Shown: positions 35,744 to 45,917, counted from the first letter of the stretch. The stretch is DNA of 64,000 bases from Glaciecola sp. 33A (GCF_002836745.1 NZ_PJAR01000044.1:558001-622000); one strand, 5' to 3'. The notes: generated by a model from the letters alone, not told the origin. Program-made: numbers and translations.

Positions 35744-37807
35744 ATGCAGTTAAATTTGGGTAAATCTTTTAAAAAGCAATTGATATGGATCTCTGTCGCG
35801 AGTGCATTAGTTGTTGGCGCTAGCATTGCGGGACCGACGGCAGAAACCGTTGATTCCATTCCTGAGCTGGCGCAAGAATCCCAACATAGCAAAGCTGCGA
35901 AACGTATTACCGACCACTTCACGCGCTCACATTATAAAAAAATCAAAATAGATGACGAGCTATCAGAAAAAGTATTTGATCGTTATTTACGCTCGCTTGA
36001 TGTTAATAGAAACTTCTTCTTAGCCTCCGATATTGCGAATTTTGAAAAGTCGAAAGATTCATTTGATGATGCTATCCGTCAGGGGCAATTAGACATCGCC
36101 TACGATATTTATATGGTTAATTTAAAGCGCAGAGCTGAACGGTTTCATTATGCGTTAACTTTGCTTGATAAACCATTTGACTATGAAGTTGCAAACGACA
36201 AGTACTATTACGACAGAGAGAAATCGGCTTGGGCTGAGACAAAGGCTGACTTGAACGAAGTTTGGCGCCAGCGTGTTAAGTACGACGCATTGAATTTAAA
36301 AATGGCTGATAAAACATGGGAAGAGACGCAAGATATTCTGACCAAGCGTTATCAACGTGCCATTAAACGATTGAGCCAGACTAACAGTGAAGATGTTTTT
36401 CAAACGGTTATGAATTCTTTTGCACGCAGCATTGAAGCACATACTAGCTATCTTTCACCTCGCAACACCGAACGTTTCCAAATGGAAATGAACCTGTCGC
36501 TAGAGGGAATTGGTGCAGTGCTGCGCAGCGAAGACGACCACACTGTTATTGTAAGTCTCGTGGCTGGCGGACCTGCAGATAAGTCTGACAGAATAAAACC
36601 AGAAGATAAAATAATTGCTGTCGCTCAAGAAGGAGAGGAGTTTGTTGATGTTGTCGGTTGGCGCTTGGACGAAGTCGTTGAATTAATAAAGGGTCCTAAA
36701 GGCAGCATTGTAAAACTTCAAGTGCTGAAAGGAAGCAGTGAGAGTAAAAAAATCGCTGAAATACAAATAACGCGCGACAAAGTAAAGCTGGAAGATAGAG
36801 CAGCTAAATCTGAGGTATATATTCCAGATTCAGGTCCGCACAAAGGGCAAAAGTTAGGCGTTATTAATATTCCTAGTTTCTACCATAATCTGCATGTAGA
36901 TGTTTTGAAAGAGTTGAATAAGCTCAAAGAAGAAAATGTTGAAGGGGTTATTATCGACCTTCGTGGCAATGGCGGTGGTTCATTGCCAGAGTCAGTGTTA
37001 TTAAGCGGTTTATTTATTGATAAAGGGCCTGTTGTTCAGGTTCGTTATGAAAATGGTCGTATTAGTGTTGACCGAGATACTGATGGTATTGTGCATTACG
37101 GTGGACCACTAACAGTAATGGTTGATCGTTACAGTGCCTCAGCCAGCGAAATTTTTGCTGCAGCAATGCAAGATTATAACCGGGCGATTATTATCGGTGA
37201 GCAAACGTTTGGTAAAGGGACGGTGCAGCAACACAGAGGATTAAGTCGTATATATGACCTAGATAAAAAGCTAGGAGCAGTGCAATTTACGATAGCTAAG
37301 TTTTATCGTATCAGCGGCGGCAGTACGCAGCATAAAGGTGTTTTGCCAGATATTCTTTACCCATCACCCGTTGATCCAGCAGAATGGGGCGAAAGCAAAG
37401 AAGAAAACGCGCTTCCATATGACAGTATTCAAAAAGCAAACTACGCTCAGTTAGGACGGTACGAAGGCGTTATTGATGAATTAGCCGCCAAGCACAATGA
37501 GCGAGTGATGAAGGATCCCGAGTTTGCTTATATTTTCAGTGATATTGAGGAATATAACAAAAACAAAGACAAAGATTACATCAGTCTAGTTGAGTCTGAA
37601 AGACTGAAAAAGAAAAAAGAAAGCGAAGCTAAACAACTTCTTAGAGTTAATGAGCGTCTGCAAAGAATGGGATTAGAGAAAGTTGTATCTTTGGAAGATG
37701 ATTTACCGGAATCGTTAGATAAAATAGACCCATTTTTAGACGAAGCTGCCAATATTACTTTTGATATGGTGAGTTCGGGAAGTTACGCACTAAACTTAAA
37801 AAAATAG
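35744..37807 (+). CDS. prc: Carboxy-terminal processing (tail-specific) protease
   Basis: Periplasmic protease that removes C-terminal tails and degrades tagged proteins and PBP-processing targets. A 687-residue precursor with a signal peptide (WISVASALVVGASIAGPTA). A helical N-terminal domain covers about 30-230. A PDZ domain follows (LSLEGIGAVLRSEDDHTVIVSLVAGGPADKSDRIKPEDKI). The S41 catalytic domain has its Ser in DRYSASASEIFAAA and the general-base Lys in EQTFGKGTVQ. A Lys/Glu-rich C-terminal domain of the Prc type completes it. An AGGTAGGT site precedes the ATG. A terminator at 37832-37858 closes the msrC-proQ-prc unit. Confidence 0.95.
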   Translation: MQLNLGKSFKKQLIWISVASALVVGASIAGPTAETVDSIPELAQESQHSKAAKRITDHFTRSHYKKIKIDDELSEKVFDRYLRSLDVNRNFFLASDIANFEKSKDSFDDAIRQGQLDIAYDIYMVNLKRRAERFHYALTLLDKPFDYEVANDKYYYDREKSAWAETKADLNEVWRQRVKYDALNLKMADKTWEETQDILTKRYQRAIKRLSQTNSEDVFQTVMNSFARSIEAHTSYLSPRNTERFQMEMNLSLEGIGAVLRSEDDHTVIVSLVAGGPADKSDRIKPEDKIIAVAQEGEEFVDVVGWRLDEVVELIKGPKGSIVKLQVLKGSSESKKIAEIQITRDKVKLEDRAAKSEVYIPDSGPHKGQKLGVINIPSFYHNLHVDVLKELNKLKEENVEGVIIDLRGNGGGSLPESVLLSGLFIDKGPVVQVRYENGRISVDRDTDGIVHYGGPLTVMVDRYSASASEIFAAAMQDYNRAIIIGEQTFGKGTVQQHRGLSRIYDLDKKLGAVQFTIAKFYRISGGSTQHKGVLPDILYPSPVDPAEWGESKEENALPYDSIQKANYAQLGRYEGVIDELAAKHNERVMKDPEFAYIFSDIEEYNKNKDKDYISLVESERLKKKKESEAKQLLRVNERLQRMGLEKVVSLEDDLPESLDKIDPFLDEAANITFDMVSSGSYALNLKK

Positions 37808-37831
37808 ATTTAATTTAAAAATCAATAGTAT

Positions 37832-37858
37832 AAAAGGCAGCGATAAAGCTGCCTTTAT
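37832..37858. terminator. Rho-independent terminator after prc
   Basis: AAAGGCAGC (37832-37840) pairs with GCTGCCTTT (37847-37855) around a 6-nt loop, with a T-rich 3' side. Confidence 0.8.
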
Positions 37859-37904
37859 TTGCTTAAACATATACCACTAATAAAAAAAATATAATGGGGT
37901 AATT

Positions 37905-39248
37905 ATGAGTGCACGCGGTGAGTTTTCTTCGCGAATGGGTTTCGTGTTGGCTGCGGCAGGTTCTGCGGTCGGTTTAGGTAACATTTGGGGTTTCCCAACA
38001 AAGGTTGCTGAAAACGGCGGTGCTGCTTTCGTTTTAATGTATTTGGTAATGGCATTTTTATTAGCCTACCCAGTACTCATGGCGGAACTAATTATTGGTC
38101 GTGCAAAGCGAGCCAATATGATTGACGCCCTTGGTTCCCTTTCGACAAACCCTAAGGCTAGGGTTGCAGGTATAGTTACTGGGTCTATAGGCCTGCTTAC
38201 CGTTGTCTTTATTCTTGCTTTTTATAGTATTGTTGCAGGCTGGATGATTGCTTTCTTTGTCGATGCAGCAAGCAACATGCTTGGACTTAGTATTCCGTGG
38301 CTAACAGAGTTCTCAGTGTCTCGAAACGCAATATTTATGGCCTTATTTCTGTTTTTGACTGGATTCGTGGTTAGTGGTGGTGTTAGTAATGGTATCGAAC
38401 GGTGGTCTGTGAGGCTTATGCCTACATTATTTACCATCATTATCATTTTAATCATCTATGTGAGTTTTCAGGAAGGGGCTATAGAAGGTTGGAAAGCGTA
38501 TCTAGTACCAGATTTTAGCCGTTTATTGGATGCTGGATTGTTAATCGACGCAATGGGACAAGCATTCTTTTCTATGTCTCTTGGTGTTGGAACGATGTTA
38601 GTCTACGGCTCTTATATCCAACAAAATGAAAATTTGCCTAAGTTAGGTGCGTCTGTCGCTTTGGTTGACATTGGCGTAGCGGTATTTGCCGGTATGCTAA
38701 TTATTCCGGCAATGTATGTTGCTGCAAACAATGGCGTACAGATATTTACTGATTCAGGCGCGCTTATTCAAGGCGACAGTCTAATATTTAATGTTTTACC
38801 TGCTCTATTCGCCACAATTGATGTCGTTGGTTGGGTCGTTGCGACTGCATTTTTCGCACTGATGGTGATTGCAGCCTTAACTTCGTCAATTTCTATGTTA
38901 GAAGTACCGGTCGCCTACCTAGTTGATAATAAAGGAATTAGAAGACAAAAAGCCTCAGCTATACTTAGTGTGGCTGTGTTAGCTATATCTGGCTTTATCA
39001 TTCTTAATTTTGACACCTTGTTTGGTTTAGTGATTTCACTAACTACCCAATATAGCCAACCATTACTTGGTTTTATTTTATGTCTATTCGCTGGTTGGGT
39101 TTGGAATAGAAATGAAATACTGACAGAATTAAAACATGGGCAGGATAGCGCTGAACAGAGTCTATTCTGGAGAGTTTGGCCTTGGTATATCAAATTCGTA
39201 TGTCCTGTCGTCATTGCCTTTATGTTTTATCGCTCACTGACTGCGTAA
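37905..39248 (+). CDS. Sodium-dependent transporter of the NSS (SNF) family
   Basis: Na+-coupled amino-acid or amine uptake protein, 447 residues, about eleven or twelve membrane helices. The helix-1 signature is GFVLAAAGSAVGLGNIWGFPTKVAENGGAAF. At the place where LeuT and many relatives have the gating Arg (WRFP), this protein has Gly (WGFP); the sodium-site residues around GSAVGLGN look normal. Helix 6 contains FFSMSLGVGTMLVYGSYI. The substrate cannot be told. The NhaC-type antiporter begins 9 bp downstream, so the two Na+-using carriers are co-transcribed. SD is GGGG at 37893-37896. Confidence 0.9.
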   Translation: MSARGEFSSRMGFVLAAAGSAVGLGNIWGFPTKVAENGGAAFVLMYLVMAFLLAYPVLMAELIIGRAKRANMIDALGSLSTNPKARVAGIVTGSIGLLTVVFILAFYSIVAGWMIAFFVDAASNMLGLSIPWLTEFSVSRNAIFMALFLFLTGFVVSGGVSNGIERWSVRLMPTLFTIIIILIIYVSFQEGAIEGWKAYLVPDFSRLLDAGLLIDAMGQAFFSMSLGVGTMLVYGSYIQQNENLPKLGASVALVDIGVAVFAGMLIIPAMYVAANNGVQIFTDSGALIQGDSLIFNVLPALFATIDVVGWVVATAFFALMVIAALTSSISMLEVPVAYLVDNKGIRRQKASAILSVAVLAISGFIILNFDTLFGLVISLTTQYSQPLLGFILCLFAGWVWNRNEILTELKHGQDSAEQSLFWRVWPWYIKFVCPVVIAFMFYRSLTA

Positions 39249-39257
39249 GGAAATTAA

Positions 39258-40775
39258 ATGACTAATCAAACACGAATAAAAGAGCCGACGCTCGTTGATG
39301 CCCTTATTCCCATTGTACTTCTAGTTTTTTTTATGGGCAGTGCGGTTTTTTTGTACCGTGAGGATTCATCTTATGGGCCTAATCAAATCGCCTTGTTGCT
39401 GGCGATGGGTGTTGCGGCTCTCGTTGGTATAAAGAATGGTCATCGCTGGAAATCAATTGAAGAAGGATTAGTTAAAGGTATCTCAATGTCATTGGGTGCC
39501 TGCATGATTTTATTTGTTGTCGGTTCGTTAATCGGTACTTGGATGTTAGCTGGCACTGTTCCCACGCTTATTTACTACGGATTAAACTTACTCAACCCGA
39601 CCTTTTTTTACGCTGCTGCTTCCATCATTTGTGCGGTAGTAGCGATGAGCATTGGTAGTTCATGGACAACAGCTGCAACCGTCGGTGTTGCATTAATTGG
39701 CGTTGCTACCGGTATGGAAATGTCACTAGCCATTACCGCTGGTGCGGTTGTGTCGGGCGCTTATTTTGGAGACAAACTGTCGCCGTTATCTGAAACCACA
39801 AACTTAGCACCCGCCATTGCAGGCACCGATTTATTTGAACACATCAAATATATGTTATGGACAACCATTCCTAGTTTTCTTATTACGCTGATTCTGTTTG
39901 TGATCCTTGGATTAACCGAAGACACTAGTCAGGTAAGCGGCAGCATTGTAAAAATGCAACAAACGATAGCAAGTCAGTTTGAACTTGGTTTACACCTTTT
40001 GATCCCCTTAGTTGTGCTGTTAACGCTAGCAATTAGAAAGATGCCCGCTTTCCCCGCAATAGCTATTGGCGCCCTATTGGGAGCTGTATGGGCCTTATTA
40101 TTTCAAGATAATTTAGTTTCTTCATTTGCCGACAATATTAAGGTTACTGCACCAGATGCGATTCATTGGTTGTTTAAAGATATTCCTGAATGGGTGAAAC
40201 ATATTATGGTTACTTGGACTGCATTATTTGATGGTGTCAGTTTTGATACGGGTGACGAGGGCTTGGATAAGTTACTAAGTCGCGGCGGAATGGCCAGTAT
40301 GCTCAATACCGTATGGTTAATTATTTGCGCTATGAGTTTTGGTGCGGTATTGGAAAAAGTAGGGCTGCTAAAAGCGGTTGTTGCTACTTTATTAAAAGGA
40401 GCTGAAACCGCGGGTGCCATGATTAGTAGAACAATCCTAACGTGTATTGGTACTAACATAATTACGGCAGACCAGTATATTAGCATTGTGATGCCCGGTC
40501 GGATGTACAAAGAAGAATTTGAAAAGCGCGGTTTAGACCAGCTTAATTTATCAAGAAGCTTAGAAGATGGTGGTACCTTAACTTCGCCTCTTATCCCTTG
40601 GAATACATGCGGAGCTTATATGTCAGGCGTACTAGGCGTATCAGTTTATGACTATTTTGTGTATGCATTTTTCAATCTCATTAATCCTGTTTTGGCTATA
40701 ATTTATGCCTATCTAGGAATTAAAATACTACGTTTAACACCACCGCAAGTTAAGGTGGTAAATCAAGGAACCTAA
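39258..40775 (+). CDS. Na+/H+ antiporter, NhaC family
   Basis: Inner-membrane antiporter of 505 residues with about ten to twelve helices. Characteristic stretches are VGSLIGTWMLAGTVPTLIYYGLNLLNPTFFYAAA, then SIGSSWTTAATVGVALIGVATGM (catalytic fold), GAVVSGAYFGDKLSPLSETTNLA, and near the C-terminus ADQYISIVMPGRMY and LEDGGTLTSPLIPWNTCGAYM. Members exchange Na+ for H+, or in MleN-like cases malate/lactate with the ions. Because it follows an NSS symporter, recycling of Na+ or counter-transport is possible (inference). The pepN TTG start comes 2 bp after its stop. Confidence 0.9.
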   Translation: MTNQTRIKEPTLVDALIPIVLLVFFMGSAVFLYREDSSYGPNQIALLLAMGVAALVGIKNGHRWKSIEEGLVKGISMSLGACMILFVVGSLIGTWMLAGTVPTLIYYGLNLLNPTFFYAAASIICAVVAMSIGSSWTTAATVGVALIGVATGMEMSLAITAGAVVSGAYFGDKLSPLSETTNLAPAIAGTDLFEHIKYMLWTTIPSFLITLILFVILGLTEDTSQVSGSIVKMQQTIASQFELGLHLLIPLVVLLTLAIRKMPAFPAIAIGALLGAVWALLFQDNLVSSFADNIKVTAPDAIHWLFKDIPEWVKHIMVTWTALFDGVSFDTGDEGLDKLLSRGGMASMLNTVWLIICAMSFGAVLEKVGLLKAVVATLLKGAETAGAMISRTILTCIGTNIITADQYISIVMPGRMYKEEFEKRGLDQLNLSRSLEDGGTLTSPLIPWNTCGAYMSGVLGVSVYDYFVYAFFNLINPVLAIIYAYLGIKILRLTPPQVKVVNQGT

Positions 40776-40777
40776 AT

Positions 40778-43393
40778 TTGTCTCAAATAATCGTTAAAAA
40801 GCGCTTGGATTATCAAGCGCCTAGTTATCTCATCAATGAAGTAGATTTGGTTATAGAACTTGATCCAACTGAAACTATTATCACTTCAACTTTGCAGTTT
40901 GAAACGGCGTCTAGTTCTATCGACACTGATCAGCACGAGCCCGCTGTACGCGACCTAATTTTAGATGGCGAGAACCTAAAGTTGATTAGTATTACGCTCA
41001 ATGGTAATGCATTAACTGACTATCAGATTGAAGATGGAAAGCTTATTATTGCTCAGGCTGACCTCACACTCCTTGCTAATTTTACATTGGTTATTAAAAA
41101 CAGTATTGATCCAAGTAATAATGCAACATTGGAAGGCCTGTATCTATCCGACGCGGCATATTGCACACAATGTGAAGCTGAAGGTTTTCGAAAAATTACG
41201 TACTTTTTAGATCGCCCAGATGTTTTGTCTATTTATACAGTCACAATCATTGCTGACAAAGCCGCATTTCCTCATGTTCTTTCAAATGGAAATTTGATTG
41301 AAGAGTATGATTTAAGTGATGAGAAAAAGGTAGTTAAATGGCATGACCCATTTAAAAAGCCTTGTTACTTATTTGCGCTAGTGGCAGGCGATTTTGACAA
41401 GCTAAGTGATTCATTTATAACAATGTCTGGTCGCAAGGTTCAACTAGAGTTATTTGTGGATAAAGGTAAAAAATCTCAAGGGCATCATGCATTAGCGTCT
41501 TTGAAAAAGGCGATGAAGTGGGATGAGGATGTTTATGGGCTAGAATACGATCTTGATATTTTTATGGTCGTGGCTGTCGATTTTTTCAACATGGGCGCAA
41601 TGGAAAATAAGGGACTAAATGTTTTTAATAGTAAATTCGTATTAGCCGATCCTAGCATTGCAACAGACAATGATTTCTTTAATATTGAATCGATTATTGG
41701 ACATGAGTACTTTCATAATTGGACAGGAAATAGAGTAACCTGCAGGGACTGGTTTCAGTTAAGTTTGAAAGAAGGCTTAACAGTTTTTAGGGACCAACAG
41801 TTTTCTGCCGATATGTTTAGCTACTTAGCCACCCGAATTAGCCAAGTGAAGGTGATGCGAGAAAATCAATTTGCTGAAGACGCTGGCCCTATGAGCCATC
41901 CTATCAGGCCAGATGAAGTTATACAGATGAATAACTTTTACACAGTAACTGTTTATAATAAAGGCGCTGAAGTAATAAGAATGCTGCATACGCTGCTGAC
42001 TACCGACGGTTTTAGGCGTGGTATGGATTTGTATTTTGAACGACATGATGGTCAAGCAGTAACCTGCGATGATTTTGTGAATGCGATGCAAGATGCAAAT
42101 AAGGTCAATCTTGACCAATTTAAGTTATGGTACTCACAGTCAGGTACACCAAGAGTTAAGGTTGAAAAAACCTCGGAAAATGGCGTCGCTAAATTAGCGT
42201 TTACTCAACGAACCTTACCTACAGTCGATCAGGCAGATAAACAAGCAGTTTACCTGCCAATAAAAATGGAATGCCTGGATAGGTCTGGAACCAAGATTGA
42301 TCTCAAATTAAGCAACGATACATTTGTACTAGACTCGGCAAGTGCAACACTAGCGATAAGCAGTCAAGATTTTATACCTGTGCTATTAAGCGATTTTTCT
42401 TCACCCGTGATGCTCGATTATGCCTATTCATTGGATGACTTATTGCTGATCATGACGCATGCTTCAAGCGATTATTCAAAATGGGATGCAAGCCAAGCCT
42501 TTTATTCAGCGCTTATACGTCAGCTGTATGTCGATAAAGACACTGAGGTTTCAGCGCAGATATGGCGTCAGCTCGAAACCGCATTACAGCAAGCTCATGA
42601 TAACTTCGAGCTATTAAATGAGATGCTAACAATACCTAGTATAGAGACATTAACTCAAGAAATTGAACAAACAGAGCCGCTTAAACTTTCTGTTGCTCGG
42701 TCACGCTTTCTTAACTATTTGCAGCAAAATTTACATGGGTTTTTAGAAGGTATTGTTGCTAACATTGAGCAACAAACATATGAATATACAAAAATGCAAG
42801 TGAATGAAAGGCGCGTAAGAAGTGCTGTATTGCAGTTACTGAGCTATTCAAAGAGTGTTGATGTTAAGGATCAACTAGAACGCCAGTTTATTACTTCAGA
42901 TAACATGACGGATAAACTAAATACATTGAAAGCGGCTCAAATATACTCGACTGAGTTATTTGAAAAATTGATGGTCGATTTTGAGCAAGAGTATGCCGAC
43001 AACGCAGTGGTAATGGATAAATGGTTCGCTCTACATGCAACGACGAACAGCAACGATATTCTTGCTAAATTGACGCTACTAGCAAGTCATCGACAATTTA
43101 ACATTAAAAACCCAAATAAAGTCAGATCGCTAGTCGGTAGTTTTGCGGTTTACAATACCGACGGTTTCCACGCGCTGGATGGAAGCGGATATCAATTCTT
43201 AACTGATTATTTAATTGAGCTTGATGATCTAAACCCACAAATTGCATCAAGATTAGTGACGCCGCTTATTCAATACAAAAAATTTGCGACGGCGCACCAA
43301 GACTTGATGACGATGCAATTAAGAAGGTTGCTCAGTCGTCCTAATTTAAGTAAAGATTTATATGAAAAAGTAAGTAAAAGTTTAGCTCAATAG
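40778..43393 (+). CDS. pepN: Aminopeptidase N (M1 family)
   Basis: Zinc metallopeptidase that removes N-terminal residues from peptides in the cytoplasm. The 871-residue length equals E. coli PepN (870). The exopeptidase motif is GAMEN, and the zinc ligands are His309, His313 and Glu332 in HEYFH...LKEGLTVF. The catalytic Tyr lies in the helix after NNFYTVTVYNKGAEVI. The C-terminal helical domain is complete. The start is TTG 40778, with AAGGA 8-9 bases upstream and no competing ATG before conserved sequence. It follows nhaC almost directly and is followed by the DUF2835 gene. Confidence 0.95.
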   Translation: MSQIIVKKRLDYQAPSYLINEVDLVIELDPTETIITSTLQFETASSSIDTDQHEPAVRDLILDGENLKLISITLNGNALTDYQIEDGKLIIAQADLTLLANFTLVIKNSIDPSNNATLEGLYLSDAAYCTQCEAEGFRKITYFLDRPDVLSIYTVTIIADKAAFPHVLSNGNLIEEYDLSDEKKVVKWHDPFKKPCYLFALVAGDFDKLSDSFITMSGRKVQLELFVDKGKKSQGHHALASLKKAMKWDEDVYGLEYDLDIFMVVAVDFFNMGAMENKGLNVFNSKFVLADPSIATDNDFFNIESIIGHEYFHNWTGNRVTCRDWFQLSLKEGLTVFRDQQFSADMFSYLATRISQVKVMRENQFAEDAGPMSHPIRPDEVIQMNNFYTVTVYNKGAEVIRMLHTLLTTDGFRRGMDLYFERHDGQAVTCDDFVNAMQDANKVNLDQFKLWYSQSGTPRVKVEKTSENGVAKLAFTQRTLPTVDQADKQAVYLPIKMECLDRSGTKIDLKLSNDTFVLDSASATLAISSQDFIPVLLSDFSSPVMLDYAYSLDDLLLIMTHASSDYSKWDASQAFYSALIRQLYVDKDTEVSAQIWRQLETALQQAHDNFELLNEMLTIPSIETLTQEIEQTEPLKLSVARSRFLNYLQQNLHGFLEGIVANIEQQTYEYTKMQVNERRVRSAVLQLLSYSKSVDVKDQLERQFITSDNMTDKLNTLKAAQIYSTELFEKLMVDFEQEYADNAVVMDKWFALHATTNSNDILAKLTLLASHRQFNIKNPNKVRSLVGSFAVYNTDGFHALDGSGYQFLTDYLIELDDLNPQIASRLVTPLIQYKKFATAHQDLMTMQLRRLLSRPNLSKDLYEKVSKSLAQ

Positions 43394-43436
43394 AAACGTT
43401 CGCAAGTTTTATTTTTGGAAGAGTGATGTAAACGCA

Positions 43437-43661
43437 ATGAAACGCTATTTGTTTACAATTAAGCTATCGTATTTGGAATGCGAAAGTTTATATCTAACAA
43501 CGGTAACAACAGCGATTGTTACCGCAACTACCGGCGAAAGAGTGCAGGTCCCTTCAATTAGTTTGCGGCCATTTATTGAGCCTACAGGCATAAATGGTAC
43601 TTTTTGTTTAACCATAAACAAGGAGAATAAAATTCAATCATTTGAGCGAGTGAGTGGTTGA
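43437..43661 (+). CDS. DUF2835 family protein
   Basis: A 74-residue cytoplasmic protein. The pattern (KLSYLECESLYLTTVTTAIVTATTGERVQVPSISLRPFI shortened here, ending GTFCLTINKENKIQSFERV) agrees with my memory of DUF2835 proteins in Alteromonadales and Vibrio, which often lie near pepN. No function is known. It has no signal or helix crossing the membrane. Codons 22-29 carry an 8-bp inverted repeat (43501-43524). SD GGAAGAG is slightly far from the ATG. It may be co-transcribed with pepN (43 bp gap). Confidence 0.8.
   Translation: MKRYLFTIKLSYLECESLYLTTVTTAIVTATTGERVQVPSISLRPFIEPTGINGTFCLTINKENKIQSFERVSG
43501..43524 (+). repeat. Inverted repeat inside the DUF2835 gene
   Basis: CGGTAACA (43501-43508) and TGTTACCG (43517-43524) are perfect complements around an 8-base loop, within coding sequence. 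Confidence 0.4.
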
Positions 43662-43825
43662 AAATGTAATATAATTGTTGTTTTTAAGTGCTTTTATTGC
43701 AAATTTTGTCAACTGGTACGATTTGTTCTTGCGATTGACTTAAAATGATGTAATGATTTTGTTAATAGTTTATTTATTACTAGAAAAGTATCGTATTCAG
43801 CGATAGTTCCGGAGAATTTAAGAAC

Positions 43826-45907
43826 ATGACAAACAAGCCTCGCATATTTAAAAAGTCTTCAATTGCAATAGGTGTTACTGCGCTATTAGCTGCAACATCT
43901 CAAGGCGCTAATGCTGCTAATTGGGATTTTGGTGATTTATCAGTAACGTTCGATTCAAATTTCACACTTGCTACCAGCATTAGAACCGAAGAACGTGACT
44001 TTAGCCTTATTGGCCACAGTAACCAACCAAGTCTTAATTGGACTGGTTATAATGCGGCAACAAACGTTATTTATCCTTCGGCAGATGTTTGGGCATTGAC
44101 TGATGGAGCCTATTCATCAAACGGTGACCTTGGTGATCTGTCTTATGATGAAGGTGACGCTTTTTCAACTCAATTTGTAGGTCTACACGAATTAGAGGTC
44201 GCTTATGGTAATTTTGGTTTCTTCTCTCGTGCTTACTATTTCTATGATTTTGAAAATTCAGACAATAGTCGCGCATACTCAAACCCTATATCAGGTAACG
44301 TTGCTGATCCTTGTAGAGATAAGCAAGCATCTGAGCAATTGTGTAAAGACTTTAGATTATTAGACGCCTTTGTGTATGCTGATTTCTATGTCGGCGAGAT
44401 GCCTGTTTCTCTGCGTCTTGGTGATCAAGTGGTTAGCTGGGGTGAAAGTACTTTTATTCAACATGGCATCAATACGACTAACCCAGTTGATGTAACTCGC
44501 GCCCGTGCACCCGGTGCTGAGCTGAAGGAAGTGTTCATTCCGGTGGGTATGCTATTTGGTTCAGTTGGTTTGACTGATACAGTCAGCTTGTCAGCGTATT
44601 ATCAATATGAATGGGAACGTTCATTACTCCCCGTTGCTGGCAGTTACTTTGCGGCTAACGATTTTGCGGGTGAGGGCGGTTCATTTAATAACATTCAGTT
44701 AGGATTCACAGGTAACCCCGATATTGACGCAGAGACCTTAATTGAACAGTTAAATCTATTAGGTTCGGCGCTTCAATCGGGTGCAAACCCAGCCGCAATC
44801 GGTGCAGCTTACCTTGCGTACCCTACTAAAGTTGCAGTCAGAGACCAAGGTGATGCGGCGCATAACGATGCCGACGATCAAGGCCAATATGGTGTTAAAG
44901 TCTCGTGGTTCGCAACTGACTTAAACGAAACTGAATTTAGTTTTTATCACATTAATTATCACAGCCAACGCCCATTGGTAGCGGGTGTGACGTCTGATTT
45001 TAGACCAGAGGCAATTGCTGCTGATCTAGCAATACTGGCGTCTCCGGGCGGTGTAACACGAGATAATCTGACTGATTTAAATGCATTTACGAAAGCACGT
45101 TTTGATTATCCTGAAGACATTAAATTATATGGTGTTAGTTTTAACACGACTGTTGGTGAAACGGCATTCGCCGGTGAGTTCGCTTACCGCGTTGATGAAC
45201 CTTTACAAATTGATGATGTTGAATTGCTTTACACTGGTATGCCTGAGCAGTTAGCAAACGCAGGGTTAAGACCAGATCTTGCAGGTATTTCTCAGTTAAA
45301 CAATATAGGTAGAAACGTAGGTCCAGGCGAAACTGCAGCAGGTTTCTTGCTGTCAGATACTTGGCAAGCACAAATGACTGCATCACATATTTTTGGTCCA
45401 AAGTTTGGCACCGATAATTTAATATTGTTGGGTGAAGCGGGCTATGTGAAAGTGTTGGATTTCCCAGACCCTAGCATTATTAGACTAAACGCTCCGGGCA
45501 CAGCTAGAACAGCTTCTTTAGAACCTGTGTTAGACGGTGCTGGCAATATTATAAGCGACAGAGCCGGATTACATACAGGTTTGTCTGATGGACCAGAAAC
45601 AAATCCATTCGCCACTTCGGGTGCGTGGGGATATCGTTTATTAGCAATCGCTGATTATAATAATATTTTTGCAGGTATTAATTTACGTACAAGAGCGACA
45701 TTCTCGCATGACGTAAATGGCACAACGCCGGATCCATTATTTTTATTTTTGGAAGACAGAAAATCAGCAAACATAGCGTTTACGTTTGATTATTTAAGTA
45801 AGTGGTCTGCTACAGCCTCGTACAGTACTTTTTGGGGTGGAATAGGCACAACAAACGTGCTTTCAGACAGAGACTTTGTATCTTTCAATATTAAATACGC
45901 AATTTAA
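43826..45907 (+). CDS. DUF1302 family outer-membrane protein
   Basis: A 693-residue exported protein with a signal peptide (IAIGVTALLAATSQGANA). The mature chain is rich in aromatic beta-strands and short turns, and it ends in a strand finishing SFNIKYAI, as expected for an outer-membrane barrel. The family pattern WDFGDLSVTFDSNFTLATSIRTEERD near the start and LGDQVVSWGESTFIQHGINTTNPVDVTRARAPGAELKEVFIPVGML are DUF1302 hallmarks. It opens a four-gene cluster with DUF1329, a Ycf48-like protein and an RND transporter, which is a recurrent arrangement in marine and soil proteobacteria. I infer an outer-membrane channel or acceptor for a hydrophobic cargo. GGAG precedes the start at 12 bases. Confidence 0.88.
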   Translation: MTNKPRIFKKSSIAIGVTALLAATSQGANAANWDFGDLSVTFDSNFTLATSIRTEERDFSLIGHSNQPSLNWTGYNAATNVIYPSADVWALTDGAYSSNGDLGDLSYDEGDAFSTQFVGLHELEVAYGNFGFFSRAYYFYDFENSDNSRAYSNPISGNVADPCRDKQASEQLCKDFRLLDAFVYADFYVGEMPVSLRLGDQVVSWGESTFIQHGINTTNPVDVTRARAPGAELKEVFIPVGMLFGSVGLTDTVSLSAYYQYEWERSLLPVAGSYFAANDFAGEGGSFNNIQLGFTGNPDIDAETLIEQLNLLGSALQSGANPAAIGAAYLAYPTKVAVRDQGDAAHNDADDQGQYGVKVSWFATDLNETEFSFYHINYHSQRPLVAGVTSDFRPEAIAADLAILASPGGVTRDNLTDLNAFTKARFDYPEDIKLYGVSFNTTVGETAFAGEFAYRVDEPLQIDDVELLYTGMPEQLANAGLRPDLAGISQLNNIGRNVGPGETAAGFLLSDTWQAQMTASHIFGPKFGTDNLILLGEAGYVKVLDFPDPSIIRLNAPGTARTASLEPVLDGAGNIISDRAGLHTGLSDGPETNPFATSGAWGYRLLAIADYNNIFAGINLRTRATFSHDVNGTTPDPLFLFLEDRKSANIAFTFDYLSKWSATASYSTFWGGIGTTNVLSDRDFVSFNIKYAI

Positions 45908-45917
45908 GGACGTAGTA

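Noticed and set aside
45876-45917. Longer DUF1329 N-terminus overlapping DUF1302
   Set aside because: It would place 14 extra residues before a normal signal peptide; the ATG at 45918 has its own ribosome-binding site.
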